Positions 1 to 7,245 of a stretch of DNA of 11,392 nucleotides are shown here, piece after piece. Each line of letters opens with the position of its first letter. Position 1 is the first letter of the stretch. The position numbers were made by a program, and so were the translations under genes. The stretch comes from Candidatus Cloacimonadota bacterium (GTDB lineage Bacteria > Cloacimonadota > Cloacimonadia > JGIOTU-2): positions 1-11,392 of the forward strand of contig JACNFI010000408.1 of assembly GCA_014384665.1 (NCBI GenBank), written 5' to 3'. The notes below the pieces were generated by a model that did no database searches, was not told where the DNA came from, and saw only the letters and a program-made list of their open reading frames with translations.

Positions 1-2355
1 TCTCAGGCATTTGGTGCAAGTTTTCATACAAAATTATTTCATAATAGGATAAATATCGGGCTGGGAGCATTTAATGTAAATGAGCCAAATATTTCATTTA
101 CTGGTAGCGAAGAAAAGTTGTCTATGAAAGTCATTGCCAATATTGATTGGAATGTATTCAGGTTTTTAAAATTAGGGGCATTTTATTTACGAGAAGACAA
201 TGAGGACTATTATGGATTAAAGTTTGGTTTTGCTTTTCCATTTCCCAGCTTTATTACTAATTTTGAAGCGACCACAGAAAGAGTTACTATTACACCAGAA
301 ATAAATACATTAAACTATTGGAGCTTTAAGTATAGTTATGATATTAATTTAGAAAGTGATTTAGAGGGGACAAATTATGCTGTATATCTTGGTTACGAGC
401 TGAATAATAATACATCAAAACCAAAGATAATCTTCTTTGATAAAAGATGGGCTAATGGTTATATAGAATCATCAAAGGATGACATAACACTAAAATTTTC
501 AGTAGAGGACCATGACCGTCTTAAATATATTAAAGTAACCTCTGGAGATACCACTTACAAGAAAAGCAATCTCAGAGAATATGATAAGAAAGAATTTATT
601 AAAGATATAAGTTTGAAACAAGGTGATAATGAAGTTCTCATTGAGGTTGCAGGCATTCTGGGAGAGCCTTATGTAGAAAGGATCAATATTTACAGAAGTA
701 CTGTTGGTTTTAGACCAGAAGGTTCAAAATATCCTAAGCAAGCTTACCCACCTGACCTGGTAATAGAGAATTTAACATTTGTGGAGCCATCTCTGAATCA
801 AGCCTTAGATGCCGAGGAAAAAGGTGAAATACAATTTGATTTAATCAATAAAGGTAGAGGAAATGCCTATGAGCTTGAAATAAAACTTACACCACTATCA
901 TCTGCAGAACAATTGATATTTCCCCGCGTAACAAAAGTTAACGAAGTTCCTAAAGAAAGTATGAAAAAATATTCTATCCCTATTACTGCTGATTTTGATG
1001 TTCAAACTATGACAAGACAGTTCCGCTTAGAGATTATGGAAGGATATGGTTTTGATGCAGACCCTTCTATAATTACCTTTGAAACTCAAGCTTGCTTCCC
1101 ACCGAATCTACAAATTAATCAAATAGCTATTGATGATGATGAGAAAGGTGATTCTTATGGTAATGGTAATTCTGTTATAGAATCAGGAGAATCTGTGGAG
1201 GTTACAGCATTTGTACAGAATTATGGTATAGGTTCTGCCATTAATGTAAAAGCACATATTATTCTTGAAACCGATGATCCTAACATTACTTATATAGATG
1301 AGGGTAAAACTTATAATTTAGGTGATATTGAAAGCGGTGATTACAAGGAATTAGAGTTCTATTTTTATACAAGTAAACGTTATGAGACTGAAAAAATTCC
1401 TATATCAGTAAGATTAACTGAAAATACAGGAAGATTTGGATGTTTAGAAGATTTAGATCTTAAATTGGGTGAAAGAACACCGAATATACTTGATATACAT
1501 ATTGCCAGAGTAGAAACTAAAAAATCTGCTGAAATACGAGAGATAGAAGGTGTTATTAAAATGTCTGATGTGGATATTGATATTCCTGTTACAGATATGA
1601 ATGGAGAAAATACATTAGCTGTCATCATAGGTATTGAAAAGTATAAATATGCTCCAGATGTTGATTTTGCTTTAAATGATGCTTTGTCTTTCTACAAATA
1701 TGCAAAGAATGTATTTAGAATTCCTGAGCGAAATATATACTTCCAGACTAATGAGGGAGCAACATCAGGAGAGTTTCATAAAATATTCTCAGATGATGGC
1801 TGGATTGCAAGACGAATAAAACATAAAATATCCGATGTTATAATATATTATTCTGGTCATGGTGCTCCAGATATGAAATCTAAGGAAGCATACCTTATCC
1901 CGTATGATATAGACCCGAATTATGCTTATACAGGTCATAACTTGAATGATATATATACTTCACTTTCAAGGATGAATGCCAAATCTGTTACAGTGTTTAT
2001 TGATGCTTGTTTCTCTGGTGAAAGTCGTTCTAAAGAAATGTTGATTGCCGGTATTCGTCCTATTTCGATTAAAATTGAAAGTCCTATTTTAACAACTGAG
2101 AATATGGCTGTCTTCTCTGCATCATCTGGAGAGCAATATAGCTCTGCTTATCCTGAAAAATATCATGGATTATTCACTTATTTCTTATTAAAAGGTTTAA
2201 ATGGTACAGCAAAAGGTAATGATAACAAACTTACATTGAATGAACTCTTTATTTATTTAAAAAAAAATGTAAGCGAAACTGCTGGTTATTTAGATAAAGA
2301 ACAAATACCAACATTTATTGGAAGAGATAAAGATAGAGTGTTTATAAAGTACTAA
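1..2355 (+). CDS. Exported caspase-family (peptidase C14) protein with CARDB-like domains, 5' truncated
   Basis: The frame is open from the first base, so the start lies upstream of the window; 784 residues are visible (numbered here from base 1). Residues 1-130 are alternating aromatic/hydrophobic strands, as in an outer-membrane barrel or beta-sandwich. An Ig-like segment follows at about 141-233, ending in the typical 'QGDNEVLIEVAG' stretch. Two CARDB-like beta domains begin near 251 (PDLVIENL) and 367 (PPNLQINQI). A caspase fold occupies about 537-784, with VIIGIEKY, the catalytic His620 in YYSGHG, and the catalytic Cys670 in DACFSG. Both members of the dyad are intact, so it should be an active cysteine endopeptidase, probably facing the periplasm or surface. 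The substrate is unknown. The next gene, 81 bp downstream, encodes a DUF4384-type lipoprotein, a domain often fused to bacterial caspases. The caspase call is firm; the membrane placement is inferred. Confidence 0.88.
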   Translation, partial: SQAFGASFHTKLFHNRINIGLGAFNVNEPNISFTGSEEKLSMKVIANIDWNVFRFLKLGAFYLREDNEDYYGLKFGFAFPFPSFITNFEATTERVTITPEINTLNYWSFKYSYDINLESDLEGTNYAVYLGYELNNNTSKPKIIFFDKRWANGYIESSKDDITLKFSVEDHDRLKYIKVTSGDTTYKKSNLREYDKKEFIKDISLKQGDNEVLIEVAGILGEPYVERINIYRSTVGFRPEGSKYPKQAYPPDLVIENLTFVEPSLNQALDAEEKGEIQFDLINKGRGNAYELEIKLTPLSSAEQLIFPRVTKVNEVPKESMKKYSIPITADFDVQTMTRQFRLEIMEGYGFDADPSIITFETQACFPPNLQINQIAIDDDEKGDSYGNGNSVIESGESVEVTAFVQNYGIGSAINVKAHIILETDDPNITYIDEGKTYNLGDIESGDYKELEFYFYTSKRYETEKIPISVRLTENTGRFGCLEDLDLKLGERTPNILDIHIARVETKKSAEIREIEGVIKMSDVDIDIPVTDMNGENTLAVIIGIEKYKYAPDVDFALNDALSFYKYAKNVFRIPERNIYFQTNEGATSGEFHKIFSDDGWIARRIKHKISDVIIYYSGHGAPDMKSKEAYLIPYDIDPNYAYTGHNLNDIYTSLSRMNAKSVTVFIDACFSGESRSKEMLIAGIRPISIKIESPILTTENMAVFSASSGEQYSSAYPEKYHGLFTYFLLKGLNGTAKGNDNKLTLNELFIYLKKNVSETAGYLDKEQIPTFIGRDKDRVFIKY

Positions 2356-2427
2356 TTAAAAATCTTTTTGAATTATTTTGTTAATTTATTATTCTTCTTT
2401 CATCTCCTTTATTGGGCCTTTTATAGA

Positions 2428-2433
2428 AAGGAA
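2428..2433 (+). promoter_or_regulatory. Ribosome binding site deciding the start at 2437
   Basis: AAGGAA lies three bases before ATG 2437. The same frame can be opened earlier with a TTG at 2368, but that start has no such site and would add 23 residues ahead of a normal lipoprotein signal peptide. Confidence 0.6.
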
Positions 2434-2436
2434 ATT

Positions 2437-3360
2437 ATGTTTAAACAAAATGAAAATACTAATTTGTTTGGGAAAATTATCTTATTATGTTCAACTGTCC
2501 TATTTGCCCTATTCGCCTGTTCCCAGAACAAAAATTTAATATTAGAAAGGCCACAGAATATACAAATAATTCGCCAACCAAGCGAACAAGGGATTAAAGA
2601 CTTAGGTGATAACTGGTTTGAGGTAACCGCATCAACTATTATTGAAAACATTACACCAGAAGAAGCAAAAGAAAAAGCAATTAAAAATGCCTGCAAAAAG
2701 GCAATTGAATATTATAGTGGGATATTAGTAAATAGCAGAACCCTCAAAATTACTTCTGAAAGCAATAATAAAATCCTAATTGACCATTTCTCACAATTAG
2801 TTAATTTAACCAGTCAAGCAATCATTTTAGAGAAAGAAATCCTAAGCGAATCTATTACAACTGATGGAAATGTCTTAAAAAAAATAGTAACATTGAAAGT
2901 AAAAGTTAGTGAGCAAAAAATGGAAAGAGACCCATATTTTAATTTAGATGCAGAACTAAATAAAGATTATTTCAAAGAAGGGGAAAAACTCGGGCTATCA
3001 ATAATTCCTACAAAAGATTGTTATCTATCAATTTTTTGCCTTTATTCTAATGAGACTGTTGCAATGCTATTGCCGAACGAATATAGAGAAGATAATTTTG
3101 CAAAAGCAAATAAAGCTTTTAAATTTCCTGATGAAAAGGATGTGTTTTCTTTACCATTGGGATTACTTCCAGATAAAAATGAAGATTCAGAAACAATAAT
3201 AATTATTGCAACAAAAGGAGAAATATCCTTTCCTTCTTTCAAAACTTTTTCAACTTATAATACTTTCGAATCTTCCCTTAAAGAACTAATGTATCAATTG
3301 TCAAAGATTCCCAGAAATGAGATGGAAGAAGTGAATTTGCAATACTATATCTATAAATAG
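2437..3360 (+). CDS. Lipoprotein with DUF4384-type C-terminal domain
   Basis: This 307-residue protein starts at ATG 2437. A short polar N-terminus and a hydrophobic helix (about residues 12-27) end in L-F-A-C, a slightly imperfect lipobox with Cys28 as the probable lipidation site. Residues about 55-150 (VTASTIIENITPEEAKEKA, then an Ala/Lys-rich helix) resemble the LPP20/FlgT N-terminal type of envelope domain. From about 165 the pattern 'FKEGEKLGLSIIPTKDCYLSIFC...AMLLPNEY' matches the DUF4384 domain, a beta-rich module commonly found C-terminal to caspase or kinase domains in bacteria. Here it is a separate gene directly after the caspase, suggesting the usual fused architecture has been split into a protease and a membrane-anchored partner. 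No catalytic residues are evident. The lipoprotein call is fairly sure; the domain assignment is by pattern and would need a profile search. Confidence 0.72.
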   Translation: MFKQNENTNLFGKIILLCSTVLFALFACSQNKNLILERPQNIQIIRQPSEQGIKDLGDNWFEVTASTIIENITPEEAKEKAIKNACKKAIEYYSGILVNSRTLKITSESNNKILIDHFSQLVNLTSQAIILEKEILSESITTDGNVLKKIVTLKVKVSEQKMERDPYFNLDAELNKDYFKEGEKLGLSIIPTKDCYLSIFCLYSNETVAMLLPNEYREDNFAKANKAFKFPDEKDVFSLPLGLLPDKNEDSETIIIIATKGEISFPSFKTFSTYNTFESSLKELMYQLSKIPRNEMEEVNLQYYIYK

Positions 3361-3372
3361 AAGTTAGTTAGC

Positions 3373-3434
3373 TGTAACGCAAGTGTCTCCACTTGCGACT
3401 AAATTGAGGACTCCGATTGCATCGGAGAGTTACA
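3373..3434. repeat. Palindromic element with three stems (REP-like)
   Basis: An outer stem tgtaac/gttaca (3373-3378 with 3429-3434) encloses two perfect hairpins: gcaagtg/cacttgc (3379-3385 with 3390-3396, loop tctc) and ctccgat/atcggag (3411-3417 with 3421-3427, loop tgc). The region could fold as a three-way junction in DNA or RNA. It sits between the lipoprotein stop and the glycosyltransferase start. It lacks a T-tract, so it does not look like a standard intrinsic terminator. It most resembles a dispersed REP or miniature element; no second copy is present in this window. Confidence 0.7.
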
Positions 3435-3488
3435 ATCTCACGCAAAGTTTGACAATTATCATACTATATTTTGAAAACAATCAAAGTT

Positions 3489-4523
3489 ATGAAAATTCTG
3501 ATTATCCGTTTCAGTTCTCTGGGTGATGTATTACTTACTACTCCTGTAGTAAGGTCAATACGCAAAAATTATCCATCCGCGGAGATTCATTTTCTTACAA
3601 AAAAACAATATGCTCCAATCATTAAAAACAATCCTAATATCAACAAAATAATAGAATATGATAGTAAAAACAAGAAATTTATAAATTTAATAAAAATTAT
3701 TAGTAAGAAACAATATGACTTAATCATTGATCTACATTCAAAATTAAATTCTTTTTGGATTAAATTATTATCAGGAAGTTGCAAGAAGGTAACATATAAT
3801 AAAAAGCATTTCTATAGGTGGCAGTTAACTCATAAATCTTTGTCTAAAAATTTAGCTCCAATCAAATCCACAGTTTCTCTTTATGCTTCTGTGTTGGACA
3901 AACTTGGAATAGAATTAGATGGGGAAAAATTAGATATCTTTTTACCAAAAAATCAAAACAGGATTTATTCTGTATTTAACATTCCGAATTCCGCATTCCG
4001 CATTTCTATTTCTCCTGGTGCAAAACATTTTACAAAACAGTATCCTGTAAGATATTATTCCCAACTCATAGATATAATGATAGAAAAGTTAGATGTTCAA
4101 GTAATATTATTAGGAGATAAATTTGAGAAAAATTTGACAACTAAAATCTCGGGTAATTGTAAAAACAAAATTTTTGATTTAGCTGGCAAAATTGGGATAA
4201 TGGGAATGGCTGTAATCATAAAAAATTCAGATTTATTTATCAGTGGAGATTGTGGACCAATGCATATTGCTGCTGCTCTTAATAAGCCTCAAATTGCAAT
4301 ATTCGGCTCAACACATCCAAAACTTGGTTTTGCACCAACAAATCCAAATGCAGTTATTATTCAAAAGGATTTACCCTGCCGCCCTTGCAGTTTACATGGA
4401 AGAGAAAAATGTCCAGAGGGACACTTCAAATGTATGAACGATATAAAACCTGAAGAAGTATTTGAGAAAGTAAAAAAAATTAAAAGAAAATTTTATGAAA
4501 GCAAATCCAAAGGAGTAAGATGA
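3489..4523 (+). CDS. Glycosyltransferase family 9 (ADP-heptose:LPS heptosyltransferase-like)
   Basis: GT9 enzymes transfer heptose from ADP-heptose to the LPS inner core at the inner membrane. This protein has 344 residues from ATG 3489, the first residue of the canonical opening MKILIIRFSSLGDVLLTTPV; a TTG at 3471 would add six residues without family support. Other GT9 marks are ISPGAKHFTKQYP (about 174-186), the nucleotide-sugar-binding stretch GDCGPMHIAAA (253-263), and a C-terminal Cys cluster (Cys297, 300, 308, 315) in the LPCRPC...KCPEGH pattern common in heptosyltransferases. Length is normal. There is no convincing ribosome binding site. It is the first gene of a four-gene operon, and its stop overlaps the next start (ATGA). 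Residues 165-172 are encoded by a 7-bp tandem repeat in the linker between the two domains. Whether the sugar is heptose cannot be read from sequence alone. Confidence 0.88.
   Translation: MKILIIRFSSLGDVLLTTPVVRSIRKNYPSAEIHFLTKKQYAPIIKNNPNINKIIEYDSKNKKFINLIKIISKKQYDLIIDLHSKLNSFWIKLLSGSCKKVTYNKKHFYRWQLTHKSLSKNLAPIKSTVSLYASVLDKLGIELDGEKLDIFLPKNQNRIYSVFNIPNSAFRISISPGAKHFTKQYPVRYYSQLIDIMIEKLDVQVILLGDKFEKNLTTKISGNCKNKIFDLAGKIGIMGMAVIIKNSDLFISGDCGPMHIAAALNKPQIAIFGSTHPKLGFAPTNPNAVIIQKDLPCRPCSLHGREKCPEGHFKCMNDIKPEEVFEKVKKIKRKFYESKSKGVR
3981..4004 (+). repeat. Heptamer tandem repeat (attccgn) inside the GT9 gene
   Basis: The units are attccga, attccgc, attccgc and a final att. They encode residues 165-172 (IPNSAFRI) in frame at the linker just before the second Rossmann-like half. 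The motif resembles the attcggg repeat at 10210-10243. Confidence 0.75.
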
Positions 4524-4999
4524 AAAACGAAAGACCATTATGGAATGAATACTTTATGAAGATTGCATATTTGGTTTCCTCACGCTCAACCTGCCTGCGT
4601 CGTAAAGTGGGAGCAGTAATTGTTAGAGATAATCAAATTCTTTCTACAGGATATAATGGTGCTCCAAAAGGAGTGGCTCATTGTGCAGAAGTTGGCTGTC
4701 TCAGAGAAAAATTAAAGGTTCCACCTGGAGAAAGACATGAGCTTTGTCGCGGAGTACATGCTGAACAAAATGCAATAATTCAAGCAGCTGTGAACGGCAC
4801 TTCAGTTAAAGATGCAGTTATGTATTGCAATCATCAACCTTGCTCAATCTGTGGCAAAATGATTATAAATGCAGAAATAAAAACTGTGTATATAGGCAAG
4901 CCATACCCAGACAAACTTGCAGAAGATATGTTTATTGATGCTGGCGTACAAATGATTTTGTATGATATTAAAACAAAAGAACTAAAAAGAATCATTTAA
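4520..4999 (+). CDS. Deoxycytidylate (dCMP) deaminase
   Basis: This cytosolic zinc enzyme converts dCMP to dUMP, feeding thymidylate synthesis. The 159 residues match the usual ComEB-type length. The zinc ligands and general base are clear: His80 and Glu82 in GVHAEQNAI, and Cys108 and Cys111 in QPCSICGKM. The nucleotide-binding opening (W8..YFMKIAYLVSSRSTC) and the GYNGAPKG motif (44-51) are intact, as is the extra Cys/His-bearing insert (about 54-76, HCAEVGC...RHELC) typical of dCMP rather than riboflavin or cytidine deaminases. The start is fixed by AAAGGAG four bases before ATG, and it overlaps the GT9 stop by four bases (ATGA), indicating translational coupling. Its place between two LPS genes is not explained by metabolism. 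Confidence 0.94.
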   Translation: MKNERPLWNEYFMKIAYLVSSRSTCLRRKVGAVIVRDNQILSTGYNGAPKGVAHCAEVGCLREKLKVPPGERHELCRGVHAEQNAIIQAAVNGTSVKDAVMYCNHQPCSICGKMIINAEIKTVYIGKPYPDKLAEDMFIDAGVQMILYDIKTKELKRII

Positions 5000-5886
5000 T
5001 GATCAGAGAATTATTAGAAATATTTCTATTCAGACTCTTTTATCATATTTTTGAAATTATTCCACTTTCAATTGGTTTGACCTTTGCCAGAATTATCGGT
5101 TCACTCAATCTTTGGATTCAGAAAATCCGTGTAAAAGTTGTCATTAAACAGCTCCACGAGGCATTCCCGGAAAAATCTGATAAAGATATAAAAAGAATCG
5201 CAAAAGAAACTTTCATTAATTTCAGCAAATATGCCATCGAATTTTGCTGGTTTTCCACAAAATCTATTGAAGAAAAAAATAAATATGTATCTATTTGTGG
5301 ACTTGAAAATATTGACATAGCATTATCTTATGGCAAGGGACTTATTTTGCTGACGGGACATTTCGGCAACTGGGAGCTTGGCGGGCAAATCATTGCACAA
5401 TATACAAATAAATTATATGCAGTTGCCAGAAAACAACGAAATTCATATTTTAATAACTTTATTAATAATATACGGACAAGCAATAAAGCTCATATTATTC
5501 CTCAAAAATATGCTTTTCGTGGAATTGTCAAAGCAGTAAAAAATAATAATATCATTCTAATCCTTGGGGACCAGAATGCAGGCAAACATGGTATCTTTGT
5601 TGACTTTTTTGGCAAACCTGCTTCAACATATCCCGGAACTGCAAAGATAGCTTTGAAATTTGGTTGCCCAATAATTTTTTCTGCCTGTCTCCGTCAACCA
5701 AATGGTAAGAATAGACTTTATATTGAAAAACCAATTTTCCTAAAACAGAAAGAATCTCCTGACATAGATGTAAAAAATTATACTCAAGAATTAACATCTT
5801 TGCTTGAAAAATGGATAAGACAATATCCTTCACAATGGTTCTGGCTCCATCGGAGATGGAAGACAAAAATGCCAGGTCAAAAATAA
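4999..5886 (+). CDS. Lipid A biosynthesis acyltransferase (LpxL/HtrB family)
   Basis: Members of this family add a secondary acyl chain to lipid A (or a related lipid) on the cytoplasmic side of the inner membrane. The protein has 295 residues, normal for the family. It opens with a hydrophobic helix (about 8-36), then the catalytic HxxxxE motif HFGNWE (His121, Glu126), the DQNAGKHGIFVDFFGKPAST block (191-210), and the closing QYPSQWFWLHRRWK (275-288). All conserved elements are present, so it should be active. ATG 4999 shares one base with the deaminase stop (taATG), as expected in an operon. Together with the GT9 enzyme it supports an LPS-type outer membrane. Which acyl chain or position it uses cannot be told. 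Confidence 0.92.
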   Translation: MIRELLEIFLFRLFYHIFEIIPLSIGLTFARIIGSLNLWIQKIRVKVVIKQLHEAFPEKSDKDIKRIAKETFINFSKYAIEFCWFSTKSIEEKNKYVSICGLENIDIALSYGKGLILLTGHFGNWELGGQIIAQYTNKLYAVARKQRNSYFNNFINNIRTSNKAHIIPQKYAFRGIVKAVKNNNIILILGDQNAGKHGIFVDFFGKPASTYPGTAKIALKFGCPIIFSACLRQPNGKNRLYIEKPIFLKQKESPDIDVKNYTQELTSLLEKWIRQYPSQWFWLHRRWKTKMPGQK

Positions 5887-5894
5887 AATTTATG

Positions 5895-5900
5895 AAGGAA
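5895..5900 (+). promoter_or_regulatory. Ribosome binding site for the start at 5904
   Basis: AAGGAA is placed three bases before ATG 5904. An earlier in-frame ATG at 5892 has no comparable site. The 5904 start gives the family-like opening MITGKKSIEELVEKYP. Confidence 0.5.
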
Positions 5901-5903
5901 AAT

Positions 5904-6104
5904 ATGATTACAGGAAAGAAGTCAATTGAGGAACTTGTTGAAAAATATCCAGATATTGTAAATTATCTTGCAAAAAGAAATATCATTTGTATAGAATGTG
6001 GTGAGCCATTATGGGTAAGTTTAGAGCAACTTCTAAAAGAGAAAAATGTTCAAGATATTTCCTTGTTTATTGAAAACTTAAATAAAGAAATGTTAAAAGA
6101 TTGA
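5904..6104 (+). CDS. Small DUF1858-like CxxC protein
   Basis: The protein has 66 residues, or 70 if translation starts at ATG 5892. The pattern IEELVEKYPDIVNYLAKR, then IICIECGEP with Cys29 and Cys32, then a helical SLEQLLKEKNV segment, fits the DUF1858 family (hybrid-cluster-protein-associated 'redox disulfide' domain, related to the ScdA N-terminus), which normally has this length. The CxxC pair could form a redox disulfide or bind metal; no biochemical role can be assigned here. It lies 17 bp after the acyltransferase stop and is probably its co-transcribed last gene. The stop (TGA) lies inside ttgaca, which resembles a -35 box, but no good -10 follows. Confidence 0.78.
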   Translation: MITGKKSIEELVEKYPDIVNYLAKRNIICIECGEPLWVSLEQLLKEKNVQDISLFIENLNKEMLKD

Positions 6105-6156
6105 CAGATTAAACATAATTTTTTGTTGTAAACATTAATTCTTATAAAAATATTTT

Positions 6157-6161
6157 GGAGG
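6157..6161 (+). promoter_or_regulatory. Ribosome binding site deciding the start at 6167
   Basis: A perfect GGAGG sits five bases before ATG 6167, which begins a clean signal peptide. A TTG at 6155 would overlap this site, so it is not the start. Confidence 0.75.
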
Positions 6162-6166
6162 AAAGA

Positions 6167-6919
6167 ATGAAAAAATGTATCACCTTCTTAATAATTATCT
6201 TGCTGGGTTGTTCTCTATTATATTCCCAAGAACTAACCCGATTGATAGATATCCCAACAGCAGGCATCCTGCAAAAAGGTGAGGCAAGTTTTACTATTTC
6301 AGTTTGCAAAAATTGTGGGGTCTCATTTGGTGCTGGTGTGGGCATAATTTCCAAATTAATGTTTGGAATTGAATATGGTGGGGAATATGTTTTGGGAGAT
6401 TCTGTCCCCGATGGGAATCCATCGCCAGGAGTATATGTAAAATACCGTATTTTTGATGAATCTCCTAAAATGTTTGCTGTTGCAATCGGTTATGATTCTC
6501 GCGGATATGGTGCTTTTACTGATTCTCTGTATGATGGGACAAAAGTCAACCGATATGAAATCAAGTCAAAAGGACTTTATGCGGCAGCAAGCAAAAATTT
6601 CAATTTCTTGGGCAATCTTGGCTTGCACGGTGGAATAAATTATAGTATTACGGAAAAAGATGATGACGATGACCTGAACTTCTTTTTTGGCATTGATAAA
6701 AGCATAAATTCTCAAATATCTCTATTTGTTGAATATGATTTTGCGTGGAATGATGATAAAACAGATGGTTTTGGTGCTAATAAGGGCTATCTCAATGCTG
6801 CCTTGTATCTGAAATTGGCAGAAAATCTAATTATGAAAATAAATTTTCGGGATTTGCTAAATAATCAGTATAAACAACCTGACCGAGCAATCACTATTCA
6901 ATACACCACCAACTTGTAA
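6167..6919 (+). CDS. Small outer-membrane beta-barrel-like protein, function unknown
   Basis: The protein has 250 residues. A signal peptide (MKKC, hydrophobic 5-19) is probably cut after Ser20, giving a mature start QELTRLIDIPTAGILQKGE. The rest is a run of amphipathic strands with Gly and aromatic residues (VSFGAGVGI, LMFGIEYGGEYV, GVYVKYRIF, FAVAIGYDSRGYG, GLYAAASKNF, LGLHGGINYS, ISLFVEYDF, GYLNAALYLKL, LIMKINFRDLL), consistent with about 10-12 barrel strands. Acidic loops (165-169, five Asp) may face outside. It resembles an uncharacterised family of FCB-type exported proteins that open with a 'LIDIPTAGIL' motif, from memory only. It stands alone, with 62 bp before it and a repeat-filled gap after it. 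It is likely an outer-membrane protein; no transport or enzymatic role can be assigned. Confidence 0.75.
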   Translation: MKKCITFLIIILLGCSLLYSQELTRLIDIPTAGILQKGEASFTISVCKNCGVSFGAGVGIISKLMFGIEYGGEYVLGDSVPDGNPSPGVYVKYRIFDESPKMFAVAIGYDSRGYGAFTDSLYDGTKVNRYEIKSKGLYAAASKNFNFLGNLGLHGGINYSITEKDDDDDLNFFFGIDKSINSQISLFVEYDFAWNDDKTDGFGANKGYLNAALYLKLAENLIMKINFRDLLNNQYKQPDRAITIQYTTNL

Positions 6920-7001
6920 TGATTATATGAATAGATAACTTCTAGATTTATATTATTGGTTTATGAATGACTAATTTATTTAAATGACAAAATCCGAATT
7001 T

Positions 7002-7031
7002 CTCTGCCGGAGGCAGAGCCACCTTTGGCGG
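7002..7031. repeat. Double hairpin element
   Basis: The first hairpin is perfect: ctctgcc/ggcagag (7002-7008 with 7012-7018, loop gga). The second, at 7019-7031, pairs ccacc with ggcgg around ttt with one mismatch in the middle. The 7-bp sequence aatttct occurs on both sides (6997-7003 and 7034-7040). The arrangement of two short GC-rich hairpins recalls the element at 3373-3434, although the sequences differ. Confidence 0.55.
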
Positions 7032-7060
7032 ATAATTTCTAATAAAACTTACAATGTCAA

Positions 7061-7166
7061 ATTTACCCTGTTAGATAATTTTACTATATAATATTTTAAA
7101 AATCTAATATGATTCACCCTGTTAGATATGAAATTATCTAACAGGGTAAATATCTAACGGGGTGAA
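7061..7166. repeat. Four-arm interleaved inverted repeat (A-B-A'-B')
   Basis: Four copies of the core ccctgttagata occur, two direct and two inverted. A (7061-7081) and A' (7131-7151) are a perfect 21-bp inverted pair. B (7113-7129) and B' (7150-7166) are a 17-bp pair with one mismatch (t7120/g7159, a G-U pair in RNA). Because the order is A, B, A', B', the pairs cross. Alternatively B with A' forms a perfect 13-bp hairpin (7116-7128 with 7135-7147, loop of 6), and A with B' can close around it. No open reading frame or transposase is associated. It is probably a REP-like or miniature mobile element. Confidence 0.8.
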
Positions 7167-7190
7167 CAAATATTAAATAGGTTTTTATAT

Positions 7191-7245
7191 TTGGATTTTG
7201 GATTTTTAGATATTTGTAATTTTAGATATTTGTGATTTTTAGATG
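7191..7245. repeat. Short tandem repeats running into a start codon
   Basis: The heptamer ttggatt occurs twice in tandem (7191-7204). It is followed by two 16-bp units, each ending in tttagatatttgt plus one or two bases (7203-7218 and 7219-7234), and then a third partial unit (7235-7245) that contains the ATG of the TPR gene. Confidence 0.6.

Larger units (their letters stand above)
6920..7242. other. Gap of 323 bp filled with repeats
   Basis: No credible gene occurs on either strand. From left to right it holds about 80 bp of plain AT-rich sequence, a double hairpin (7002-7031), a four-arm inverted repeat (7061-7166), and short tandem repeats (7191-7245) that run into the next gene's start codon. 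No clear terminator follows the barrel gene. Confidence 0.7.

Noticed and set aside
3449..3473. ttgaca followed by tatattttg, as a promoter for the LPS operon
   Set aside because: The spacing between the two boxes is about 10 bases, too short for a sigma-70-type promoter, and it does not fit the Bacteroidetes-type spacing either.
5552..5866. Minus-strand open frame of 104 codons opposite the acyltransferase gene
   Set aside because: It lies fully inside a clear family member on the other strand and has no recognisable motif.
6101..6148. ttgaca (6101-6106) and tataaa (6143-6148), as a promoter for the barrel gene
   Set aside because: The boxes are 36 bases apart and no good -10 lies at 16-18 bases from ttgaca; in AT-rich DNA such matches are common.
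7061..7166. CRISPR array or riboswitch
   Set aside because: Only four repeat arms occur, two of them inverted, with irregular spacing and no cas gene; no known riboswitch core is recognisable.
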